A DNA stretch of 15,659 nucleotides from assembly GCA_934621705.1 (NCBI GenBank), contig CAKTUP010000039.1, forward strand, positions 1 through 15,659, read 5' to 3'. The notes beneath the pieces were generated by a model that was not told the origin of the DNA, searched no databases, and saw only the letters and a program-made list of their open reading frames with translations. The first letter of the stretch is position 1, and the number at the start of each line of letters is the position of its first letter. Positions 1 through 6,510 of this stretch are shown piece by piece. A program made the translations under genes and the position numbers. This DNA comes from an uncultured Petrimonas sp. Its GTDB lineage: Bacteria > Bacteroidota > Bacteroidia > Bacteroidales > Dysgonomonadaceae.

Positions 1-1088
1 GCATCGGCTGCCGGATCGGGGCGGTCTAATGCCAAATGGAAAGAAAAGTTAGGGAATTGACGCTCTAATTCGTAGAAGTCTTCCAGATAGAATGCCTCCA
101 TCAACGCGCGTGCACCGTAGAAGTACGACATTTTACGATCGGTGGTTTTCAGCGTTTTCGTCATATACATTATTTGAGCGCGCAACGGTGCCATACCGGC
201 TCCACCACCCACCCAGAGCATTTCGCGCTTGCTGTTTAAAATAGGGTGAAATTCGCCGTAAGGCCCGGACATGATTACTTTGTCGCCCGGATTCAGATTA
301 AAAATATAAGACGACACAATACCCGGTTTCACGTTCATCCACGTATTTTTCGCTCTATCGAACGGTGGAGTAGCTATACGAACGTTCAACTTAATAATAT
401 TATCGCCTTCGGCGGGATAATTTGCCATGGAGTAGGCGCGTACGGTATCTTCATCATTTTTCACCGATAAATCCCACAACTTAAACTTATTCCACTCAGG
501 CTTATACTGGTCTTCGATGGTGAAATCGGAGAATTTTAAATTGTATTTCGGAACTTTTATTTGGCTATAAGAACCCGGGATAAAATCAAGGTGTTCACCT
601 TCGGGCAAACGCACTACAAACTCTTTAATAAACGATGCCACATTGTGATTAGAAACAACTTCGCACTCCCATTCTTTGATGCCAAAGACTTCGTCGGGAA
701 TAACAACCGACAAATCCTCCTTTACCTTCACCTGACAACTCAATCGCCAGTGATTCATTTGCTCCTTACGGGTGAAATGGCCTACTTCGGTAGGAAGAAT
801 TTCTCCACCACCTTTCGTTACTTGGCAGCGACACTCCCCACAAGTTCCTCCGCCGCCACACGCCGATGATAGAAATATCTCATTAGCTTGTAGCGTGTTG
901 AGCAATGTAGATCCCTTGGAGACATCTAAATTCTTTTCCTCGTTAATTGTAATAGTTACGTTTCCGGCGGGCATCAATTTTGCTTTGGCAATCAAGATAA
1001 TCACCACCAAAATTAAGATTATCAATAAGAATGCCACCACGCTTGTTAAGATGGTTATTCCTCCTGAGCTCATTAACAACACATTCAT
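1..1088 (-). CDS. nqrF: Na+-translocating NADH:quinone reductase subunit F (3' end missing at left edge)
   Basis: NqrF is the NADH-oxidising subunit: it takes hydride from NADH onto FAD and passes single electrons through a 2Fe-2S cluster to the rest of the Nqr complex. The visible 362 residues read from an ATG at 1088 and run off the left edge without a stop. A single N-terminal membrane helix spans about residues 11-34. The 2Fe-2S ligands are C77, C83, C86 and C118 (spacing CX5CX2CX31C, as in Vibrio NqrF). The FAD motif RAYSMANYPAE is at 217-227, and the GGGAGMAP nucleotide-binding stretch at 294-301. The C-terminal CGPPMM-type NAD motif would lie outside the window. The gene follows nqrE after an unusually long 198-base spacer filled with 7-base repeats. 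There is an alternative ATG five codons in (1073); neither has a clear Shine-Dalgarno sequence. The assignment is very secure. Confidence 0.97.
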   Translation of the reverse strand, partial: MNVLLMSSGGITILTSVVAFLLIILILVVIILIAKAKLMPAGNVTITINEEKNLDVSKGSTLLNTLQANEIFLSSACGGGGTCGECRCQVTKGGGEILPTEVGHFTRKEQMNHWRLSCQVKVKEDLSVVIPDEVFGIKEWECEVVSNHNVASFIKEFVVRLPEGEHLDFIPGSYSQIKVPKYNLKFSDFTIEDQYKPEWNKFKLWDLSVKNDEDTVRAYSMANYPAEGDNIIKLNVRIATPPFDRAKNTWMNVKPGIVSSYIFNLNPGDKVIMSGPYGEFHPILNSKREMLWVGGGAGMAPLRAQIMYMTKTLKTTDRKMSYFYGARALMEAFYLEDFYELERQFPNFSFHLALDRPDPAAD

Positions 1089-1132
1089 TGTTTATACTGT
1101 TTTTATATATTGAAAACTTAGTTTATTTGTTA

Positions 1133-1195
1133 GCGTTGGGTTTTGGGCATTGGGCGTTGGGCTTTGGGCACTGAGCACTGAGCATTGGGTGTTGT
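1133..1195. repeat. Nine degenerate 7-base tandem repeats, consensus GCNYTGG (nqrE-nqrF spacer, array 1)
   Basis: Read on the plus strand, 63 bases divide into nine consecutive 7-mers with no indel. Most begin GC and end TGG, with variation mainly in the middle bases. On the nqr transcript they read as CCARNGC. The array sits 44 bases upstream of the nqrF ATG and is not coding in any convincing way. Confidence 0.85.
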
Positions 1196-1219
1196 GGCTC
1201 TTCTTTCAACAAACTTTTC

Positions 1220-1282
1220 ACTCTTCATTTCATACTCTTTGCTCTTTGCTCTACGCTCTTTACTCAATGCTCTGCGCTCTTT
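1220..1282. repeat. Nine degenerate 7-base tandem repeats, consensus GCTCTTT (nqrE-nqrF spacer, array 2)
   Basis: A second 63-base block of nine indel-free 7-mers with a different consensus (AAAGAGC on the nqr transcript). It begins four bases after the nqrE stop codon. The second unit (ATTTCAT) is the most diverged. Bases 1196-1219 between the two arrays show no clear periodicity. Confidence 0.85.
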
Positions 1283-1286
1283 ACCA

Positions 1287-1901
1287 TTAAATATTGATCC
1301 CTGAAAAACTCATAAATCCGATAGCCATCAAAGCGGTAACAATAAAAGTAATACCAAGGCCTTTCAATGGTTTCGGAATGTGCGAATATTCCAGTTTCTC
1401 GCGAATGGCGGCTAAGCCCAAAATAGCCAGCAACCATCCGATACCGGAACCAAAACCATAAGCTGCAGCCATTCCCACATTGGCGTATTCGCGTTGTTGC
1501 ATAAACAGCGAGCCTCCAAGTATGGCACAGTTCACGGCAATTAACGGTAAAAAGATACCGAGCGAAGCATATAGCGATGGACTGAATTTTTCTACCACCA
1601 TCTCTACCAGTTGAACGAAAGATGCGATAACAGCAATAAAAATCAATAAACTGAAAACACTCAGGTCAACTGTTGCAAATTGCGGGCCTAACCAAGCAAG
1701 AGCGCCTGCTTTCAGCACGTAATTTTCGAGCATATAATTAATAGGTACGGTAAGCACGAGAACAAAAGTTACTGCTAATCCAAGTCCCAGGGCTGTTTTT
1801 ACGTTTTTAGAGACCGCAAGATAAGAGCACATACCTAAGAAGTACGCGAAAACCATGTTGTCTACAAATATTGATCGTACAATAAGACTAATAGCATCCA
1901 T
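1287..1901 (-). CDS. nqrE: Na+-translocating NADH:quinone reductase subunit E
   Basis: NqrE is one of two homologous six-helix membrane subunits (with NqrD) that hold an iron-sulfur centre inside the membrane and help form the Na+ path. The 204-residue protein has the family length and is almost entirely hydrophobic. C25 (in FLGMCSYLA) and C125 (in AVNCAILGG) sit in the two inverted-repeat halves at the places where NqrD/NqrE cysteines ligate the shared cluster. The C-terminal stretch REKLEYSHIPKPLKGLGI is typical of NqrE rather than RnfA. It lies 104 bases after nqrD, a long gap for this operon that carries 11-base degenerate repeats just upstream of the start codon. Confidence 0.97.
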   Translation of the reverse strand: MDAISLIVRSIFVDNMVFAYFLGMCSYLAVSKNVKTALGLGLAVTFVLVLTVPINYMLENYVLKAGALAWLGPQFATVDLSVFSLLIFIAVIASFVQLVEMVVEKFSPSLYASLGIFLPLIAVNCAILGGSLFMQQREYANVGMAAAYGFGSGIGWLLAILGLAAIREKLEYSHIPKPLKGLGITFIVTALMAIGFMSFSGINI

Positions 1902-1909
1902 ATAAATAA

Positions 1910-1952
1910 ATTGTTATTCTGTTGTTATTCAATTGTAATTGGAAGTAATTCA
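1910..1952. repeat. Degenerate 11-base repeats upstream of nqrE
   Basis: On the plus strand four near-copies of an RTTGTTATTCN unit follow one another (the third is 10 bases). The first two differ at only two positions; the last two are more diverged. The array starts eight bases from the nqrE start codon. The rest of the nqrD-nqrE spacer (1953-2005) shows nothing I can name. Confidence 0.5.
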
Positions 1953-2005
1953 GTTGTCTCGTCGATGTTTTTTCCAACACAACGAATTACGAGCGAAGCG
2001 CATTT

Positions 2006-2638
2006 TTAGTTCGTTTCCTCCTGCAATTCCTTATTCTTCCATCTGTGTATCCATATAATAACTCCCACAATGATTAGTGCCATGGGAGCGAGCATCATAA
2101 GGCCATTATTCTCATATCCCGCGTCGTAGAATGCTTGCGGTATCACTTTGTATCCGAGCAATTCACCGGATCCCAATAATTCGCGGAAAAATCCAACTAC
2201 TACCAATATCCATCCGTAACCCAATCCGTTGCCAACTCCATCCAGGAACGAAGGCCAAGGACCGTTGCCAAGGGCGAAAGCCTCGAGGCGTCCCATCAGA
2301 ATACAGTTTGTCACAATTAGTCCCACGAATACCGATAATTGTTTGTTTACATCGTAAGCAAAAGCTTTCAGCACTTCACTTACAATAGTTACCAGCGATG
2401 CAATAACTACTAATTGCACAATAATACGAATGCGGGTGGGGATGGTTTTTCGCAACAACGAAATGATTACATTAGCAAATGCCGTTACAATAACTACGGC
2501 AATAGCCATAACAATAGAAGGCTCCAGCTTGGATGTTACTGCTAGTGCAGAACAAATACCAAGCACTTGCACTAGGATAGGATTATTTTTGTTAAGCGGC
2601 CCTAAAAATGCCTGCTTTGTTTTTGCAGATAATGCCAT
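2006..2638 (-). CDS. nqrD: Na+-translocating NADH:quinone reductase subunit D
   Basis: NqrD is the partner of NqrE: a six-helix membrane subunit contributing two cysteines to the intramembrane iron-sulfur centre between NqrF and NqrC. The 210-residue length is normal. C29 (in VLGICSALAV) and C112 (in VTNCILMGRLEAFA) fall at exactly the numbers reported for Vibrio NqrD. The N-terminus (LSAKTKQAFLGPLNKNNPI) and the WIHRWKNKE tail are typical of NqrD. The gene starts 30 bases after nqrC, so the two are certainly cotranscribed. Confidence 0.97.
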   Translation of the reverse strand: MALSAKTKQAFLGPLNKNNPILVQVLGICSALAVTSKLEPSIVMAIAVVIVTAFANVIISLLRKTIPTRIRIIVQLVVIASLVTIVSEVLKAFAYDVNKQLSVFVGLIVTNCILMGRLEAFALGNGPWPSFLDGVGNGLGYGWILVVVGFFRELLGSGELLGYKVIPQAFYDAGYENNGLMMLAPMALIIVGVIIWIHRWKNKELQEETN

Positions 2639-2668
2639 ATTTATATTGTTTTATATTGAATGTCCGGT

Positions 2669-3364
2669 TTATTGTCCGGCATTTAATTCCAGTAAAAAAT
2701 TCTTGTATTTACCTACACTATTTATCAACATAGCGTCAACTCCTTTACTGGTGATTGTTCCACCTGAAATTCCGTCAACATAATCTCTTTGAGATACAGA
2801 CTGTCCGGGTTTTACTACAGCGATGGATTTGAACTCACCGTCTTTAATCAGTTCTTTTTCGTTGAATTGATTTCTGAAGGGGGAATATACGATTTCCGCT
2901 CCTAATCCCGGAGTTTCGCTCGCATGTCCGAACTCAGATCCGTAAATTGTGCTGCCATCACTTTCAACAGACAGATATCCCCATATCGGGCCCCATAATC
3001 CGGCACCGTGCATGGGAATAATATATTTTTTTGATCCGTCTACATCCGCCTCAAAAACAGGCAATTCCGAATCGCTTGCAGAAAATGCGGGGTCTGTGGC
3101 CTCAATCCCTTCCGAGCCTTCTACTTTAGTTCCTTCGGGAGTGATCAGATAGGCATTTTTGACAAGATCCCGATATATGTTTTCAGCTTCTGCAGTGGTA
3201 GCATCGATGCGTAAGGAGCGAAGTATCTGCTGCATTTTATCAACATTTGCATTGGTGATCTGTCTTTCATTTAAAACCTGATGGGTGAAAGCCAAGCCTA
3301 TGGCAACAATTATCACCATTACGGATGCATAAATTATAGTATAAGTACTGTTTTCTCTGTTCAT
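2669..3364 (-). CDS. nqrC: Na+-translocating NADH:quinone reductase subunit C (covalent-FMN subunit)
   Basis: NqrC carries a covalently bound FMN on the outer face of the membrane and relays electrons from the NqrD/E cluster to NqrB. The 231-residue protein has one N-terminal membrane helix (about residues 9-28) followed by an FMN-binding domain. The flavinylation motif is DGISGGT at 197-203, so T203 is the expected FMN-phosphoester residue. Vibrio NqrC has SGAT, so the small residue before the threonine is Gly here rather than Ala. The GAGLWGPIWGYL and ETPGLGAEI stretches are conserved in the family. Attachment of FMN needs the flavin transferase ApbE, which is not in the window. It starts 13 bases after nqrB. 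Confidence 0.97.
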   Translation of the reverse strand: MNRENSTYTIIYASVMVIIVAIGLAFTHQVLNERQITNANVDKMQQILRSLRIDATTAEAENIYRDLVKNAYLITPEGTKVEGSEGIEATDPAFSASDSELPVFEADVDGSKKYIIPMHGAGLWGPIWGYLSVESDGSTIYGSEFGHASETPGLGAEIVYSPFRNQFNEKELIKDGEFKSIAVVKPGQSVSQRDYVDGISGGTITSKGVDAMLINSVGKYKNFLLELNAGQ

Positions 3365-3377
3365 AGTTGTATCCTTT

Positions 3378-4592
3378 CTATTTTACCGCTTTTGCATGTG
3401 CAGTTCGTTTTAAACGACGCTTGATGTTTGCATCTATCACATAGAAATCGATAAGCGGGGCAAACGCGTTCATAAACAATATGGAGAGCATCATTCCTTC
3501 GGGATATCCCGGGTTGAAAACACGAATTAAGATGGCGATCATTCCGATGAGGAAACCAAATATCCATTTTCCTTTTTCCGTTCTTGCCGAGGTTACGGGG
3601 TCGGTGGCCATAAACACCGCACCAAACGCGAATCCCCCAAGCAGGAAGTGATATTGCGGGGGCATGCCCATTACGGCATTTTTGGCAAGCAAGTTCAGAA
3701 GAACGATGGTGAACAATCCGCCCAAAAATACCGAAACCATGGTTTTCCAGCTTCCCACGTTGGTAATTATCAGTAGGATAGCACCCAGTAATATGGCCAG
3801 CGTTGAAACTTCACCAATGGATCCCGGAATTAATCCGATAAACATATCCCACAATTTCAGAGGCTGACCGGTAATTCCATGGAAAGCAAAGTCTCCAAAT
3901 GCAGAGGCATCGGTTACGGCAAGTTGACCTAACGGTGTGGCACCTGAATAGCTGTCGACTAAAGTTCCGCCACCAACGCCAAATGTATCGGTGGTACGAA
4001 CCCAAACCTGGTCGCCCGACATTTTAGACGGATAGGCGAAGAATAAAAACGCGCGCGCCATTAATGCCACGTTAAATATATTGTATCCGGTTCCACCGAA
4101 TATTTCTTTTATGAAAATTACGGCAAATGCTGTTGCCACGGCAATCATCCACAGCGGAGTGTCAATAGGCATGATCATGGGAATAAGCAATCCTGATACT
4201 AAAAAGCCTTCGGCAACCTCTTCTTTTTTCATTTGCGCCATGGCGAACTCAATGCCCAGTCCTATCGCGTACGAAACAACTATCTGCGGCAGTGTAGCCA
4301 AAAAACCATAAAGGAAGGTTTCCATAAAACCAACCTGAGCGTTAACGGCTAAGTAGTGCTGATAACCCACGTTGTACATTCCCATCAGCAATGCCGGAAT
4401 AAGCGCAATTATAACAATGACCATCGTTCGTTTCGAGTCTCTGGCATCGTGGATATGAACTCCCGACTTCGATGTCGTATTCGGTACGTAGAGAAAGGTT
4501 TCAATAGCATCGTATGTGGAATAGAGCCAATGAAACTTACCCCCTTCTTCGAAATTGGGCTTTATTTTATCGAGAAATTTTCTTAACGACAT
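3378..4592 (-). CDS. nqrB: Na+-translocating NADH:quinone reductase subunit B (covalent-FMN and riboflavin membrane subunit)
   Basis: NqrB is the largest membrane subunit; it carries covalent FMN and riboflavin and is the likely site of the Na+ translocation step and of quinone reduction together with NqrA. The 404-residue protein is close to the family length. Multiple transmembrane helices cover about residues 57-380. The covalent-FMN motif DSYSGAT lies at 213-219, making T219 the modified residue. Other conserved stretches are FGGTGYNIFNVALMARAF at 165-182 and FMATDPVTSARTEKGKWIFG at 327-346. The gene follows nqrA after 97 bases that contain two short 7-base repeat arrays, whereas nqrC follows after only 13 bases. 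Confidence 0.97.
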   Translation of the reverse strand: MSLRKFLDKIKPNFEEGGKFHWLYSTYDAIETFLYVPNTTSKSGVHIHDARDSKRTMVIVIIALIPALLMGMYNVGYQHYLAVNAQVGFMETFLYGFLATLPQIVVSYAIGLGIEFAMAQMKKEEVAEGFLVSGLLIPMIMPIDTPLWMIAVATAFAVIFIKEIFGGTGYNIFNVALMARAFLFFAYPSKMSGDQVWVRTTDTFGVGGGTLVDSYSGATPLGQLAVTDASAFGDFAFHGITGQPLKLWDMFIGLIPGSIGEVSTLAILLGAILLIITNVGSWKTMVSVFLGGLFTIVLLNLLAKNAVMGMPPQYHFLLGGFAFGAVFMATDPVTSARTEKGKWIFGFLIGMIAILIRVFNPGYPEGMMLSILFMNAFAPLIDFYVIDANIKRRLKRTAHAKAVK

Positions 4593-4618
4593 TATATATT
4601 TTTGTTTGATGTTTATTG

Positions 4619-4646
4619 TTTAAAGTTCAAGGTTTAAAGTTCAGAA
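4619..4646. repeat. Four 7-base repeats upstream of nqrB (TTTAAAG / TTCARRR)
   Basis: A 14-base composite (TTTAAAG followed by TTCAAGG) occurs twice in a row, the second copy ending TTCAGAA. It lies in the nqrA-nqrB spacer 26 bases before the nqrB ATG. It follows the same 7-base spacing as the adjacent GYAACCC array but has an unrelated sequence. Confidence 0.65.
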
Positions 4647-4658
4647 TTACATCATCTT

Positions 4659-4686
4659 GCAACCCGTAACTCGTAACCCGCAACCC
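4659..4686. repeat. Four 7-base repeats just after the nqrA stop (GYAACYC)
   Basis: Four consecutive 7-mers fit GYAACYC on the plus strand (GGGTTRC on the transcript, with one variant). The first and last units are identical. The array begins three bases downstream of the nqrA stop codon. Confidence 0.8.
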
Positions 4687-4689
4687 GAA

Positions 4690-6036
4690 TTATTCCATTT
4701 CCTTCTTGAGCATATCCAATCCGGTGCGAACTATCCGCTGAATTTCCAGTTTCGACGTATCCACGAATTCGCAAAGCGCGAAATCTTCGGGCGCCACTTC
4801 GTAAATGCCCAGTTGCTCCATCTTATCGATGTTGAACGCGATAATGGATTTGATCAACTGTTCGGGGAAAATGTCCATGGGGAATACTTTGTCGTATTCG
4901 TTGGAAACGATAATTGCCCTTGGGCCGCCCAGCACGCGCGCATCAAGGCGATAAGCCTTTTTAAGTTGCAGGTAGGTGGCTCCGGCGCTGTATCGGTTGG
5001 GCGAAAGGGATGCCCAGCCAAAGGCTTCGTGAACATCGTCGCCTTCGGGGATTACGGTAACCTGCGAATGTGTGGCGCGAAGTACGCCGTTGGCATCCAC
5101 TTTTGTTCCCGTGAGCACGTTTCCGCTGATGTAGCGTTTGTTGCCTTTTTCGGTAACGTTGCCGGTGAAGAGTTTGGTTAGTTCTGTGCCTACAAGCATT
5201 TTGTAGTATCCGGTTTGTTTTACTTCCGAACCGGTGAGCGCAACGGTACGTGTCAGATCAGCGAAGCCTTTGTTGAAAAGTCTTCCGATAAACAAAACGT
5301 CCAGCGCATTCAGCGTCCAAACCGTTTCACCGCGGTTCACCGGAGCCAGGTGATTGATTTGCACACCCACGTTTCCGGCCGGATGCGGTCCCGAGAATTC
5401 GGTAATGGTCACGTTTTTGGCGTTTCTCAACCCTTCGTTTTTGGTGTCGGGACTGATGGAAAGATATACTTTTCCGGCGGTGAGTTTGGCTAAGGCGTTA
5501 AATCCGGCTTGCAGGTCGGTTTCCTGTCCTTTCAGTATGAAGTCGTACGACGGAGCCAGCGGTGCGGAATCGAATCCGGTAACGAAAATGTCGCGCGGTT
5601 CTTTTTCGGGGCTGGCCACCACATCGTAGGGACGTTGTTTGATGACGAACCAAATGCCGGCTTCCAATAACGCTTTTTTGATCTCTTCGGGAGACATCGC
5701 GGCGACGTCTTTTTTCCCGTAGTCAACATACGCGTTTTCTTTGTCGGCTTTGATGGTAATGTTCAGGATGCGTCTTTTTTCTCCCCTGTTGATGGCCGTA
5801 ATGGTTCCGCTCACGGGCGATGCGAACATCATATCGGGATACATTTTTGAGAAAAACAGCGCTTGTCCGGCTTTCACGGTATCATCCACCTTCACGTTGA
5901 GTTTGGGCGTGATTCCCTGAAAATCTTCCGGGCATACCTGCAAGTATTCGCTTGTTATTTCGCCACGAAAAACTTCTTCGGGTTTTCCTAACAAGGGAAT
6001 CTGCAAGCCTTTCTTGATTTTAATTCGATTAGCCAT
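4690..6036 (-). CDS. nqrA: Na+-translocating NADH:quinone reductase subunit A
   Basis: NqrA is the membrane-associated cytoplasmic subunit without redox cofactors of its own; it contacts NqrB and contributes to quinone binding. The 448 residues match the family length. The N-terminal IKIKKGLQIPLLGKP stretch is diagnostic. It is followed by a lipoyl-like barrel fold (about 40-100) containing PKLNVKVDDTVKAGQALFFSK, split here by family convention as PKLNVKVDDTVKAGQ and ALFFSK, and FASPVSGTITAI. NQRA-type sequences continue with GNVGVQINHLAPVN at about 220-235. It is first in the operon, preceded by a leader of about 100 bases and a good -7 box. NqrA has no counterpart in Rnf, so its presence settles the complex as Nqr. 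Confidence 0.97.
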   Translation of the reverse strand: MANRIKIKKGLQIPLLGKPEEVFRGEITSEYLQVCPEDFQGITPKLNVKVDDTVKAGQALFFSKMYPDMMFASPVSGTITAINRGEKRRILNITIKADKENAYVDYGKKDVAAMSPEEIKKALLEAGIWFVIKQRPYDVVASPEKEPRDIFVTGFDSAPLAPSYDFILKGQETDLQAGFNALAKLTAGKVYLSISPDTKNEGLRNAKNVTITEFSGPHPAGNVGVQINHLAPVNRGETVWTLNALDVLFIGRLFNKGFADLTRTVALTGSEVKQTGYYKMLVGTELTKLFTGNVTEKGNKRYISGNVLTGTKVDANGVLRATHSQVTVIPEGDDVHEAFGWASLSPNRYSAGATYLQLKKAYRLDARVLGGPRAIIVSNEYDKVFPMDIFPEQLIKSIIAFNIDKMEQLGIYEVAPEDFALCEFVDTSKLEIQRIVRTGLDMLKKEME

Positions 6037-6052
6037 ATTTTATTGATAAAAT
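6037..6052 (-). other. AT-rich inverted repeat immediately upstream of the nqrA start codon
   Basis: A 7-bp inverted repeat (ATTTTAT / ATAAAAT, two-base centre) abuts the nqrA ATG. It occupies the place of the ribosome-binding site. The spacing is too short for a stable RNA hairpin with all pairs, so it may be an operator-like DNA palindrome or chance in AT-rich sequence. Confidence 0.3.
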
Positions 6053-6094
6053 AACTGTTGGTTCTTTCGGGATAAATGACTATTAATCAGAGTT

Positions 6095-6123
6095 CTATTT
6101 GATAAAGCTGTGAAGACAAATAG
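6095..6123 (-). other. Inverted repeat in the nqrA leader (CTATTTG / CAAATAG)
   Basis: Two perfect 7-base arms separated by 15 bases lie between the inferred nqrA transcription start (near 6137) and the start codon. They could form a leader hairpin in the nqr mRNA or a binding site. The sequence is AT-rich, so chance is possible. Confidence 0.3.
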
Positions 6124-6143
6124 TGATTTTCCTATTTAAGACG

Positions 6144-6176
6144 CAAAGATAAGAGATTTAATTTCAAAAAAAGAAA
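6144..6176 (-). promoter_or_regulatory. Putative Bacteroidota-type promoter of nqrABCDEF
   Basis: On the minus strand TATCTTTG (6144-6151) matches the Bacteroidota -7 consensus TAnnTTTG perfectly. A T-rich segment 21 bases upstream (TTTC at 6173-6176) could act as a weak -33 element; a better-matching TTTG at 6165-6168 is too close. Transcription would start near 6137, giving a leader of roughly 100 bases. Confidence 0.6.
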
Positions 6177-6181
6177 GAATA

Positions 6182-6325
6182 ATGAAAAAAATCTTTATTG
6201 GGATAGAATGTCTGTTATTATTTCTTCCTATATATTACGCGCACAAGATAGTAATGTTTTGCAGGAATAATAAAAATTACGATCTGCATGTAATGAAATC
6301 GGCACAACTTACGTCTTATTTATAA
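6182..6325 (+). other. Possible 47-codon ORF or gene remnant in the nqrA-tldD divergent region
   Basis: An ATG at 6182 opens a 47-codon frame ending TAA at 6325. The product starts MKKIFIGIECLLLFLPIYYA, which has the charge-then-hydrophobic shape of a signal peptide or small membrane protein, then becomes polar with no recognisable domain. An AAAGAAAG stretch precedes the ATG. The region is AT-rich and short, so the frame may be chance or the decayed start of a secreted-protein gene. I do not recognise a homologue. Confidence 0.18.
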
Positions 6326-6334
6326 ATTATTGCG

Positions 6335-6342
6335 TACTTTTA
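6335..6342 (+). promoter_or_regulatory. Possible -7 box for tldDE
   Basis: TACTTTTA matches seven of the eight positions-by-class of TAnnTTTG (final G replaced by A). No TTTG is seen at the expected -33 distance. A start near 6349 would give a leader of about 160 bases, in which only a small AGCGG/CCGCT hairpin (6434-6450) and the 7-base repeats are visible. Confidence 0.35.
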
Positions 6343-6461
6343 CAGTTTAATTAACAGACTTCAGATAACAAATATCAGACCCTGTTCGCGCATAGATGTT
6401 TTCTATCGCCTTGCGCATACAATCAATCGGGAAAGCGGATTCTAACCGCTGTCCGGTTCCG

Positions 6462-6504
6462 TCTGACATCTGACAGCGAAGCGATCTGAAATCTCAAATC
6501 TAAA
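6462..6504. repeat. 7-base repeats in the tldD leader (TCTGACA x2, ATCTNAA x3)
   Basis: TCTGACA occurs twice in tandem at 6462-6475. After eight bases, three 7-mers fitting ATCTNAA follow at 6484-6504. The last unit ends six bases before the tldD ATG, where an A-rich run takes the place of a Shine-Dalgarno sequence. Confidence 0.7.
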
Positions 6505-6510
6505 AAAAAT

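Noticed and set aside
3361..3567. 68-codon ORF overlapping the end of nqrB
   Set aside because: It is an out-of-frame shadow within nqrB and shows no family features.
1..6036. Rnf complex as alternative identity of the operon
   Set aside because: NqrA is present, NqrF carries the Nqr-type FAD/2Fe-2S architecture, and there is no RnfB or RnfC.
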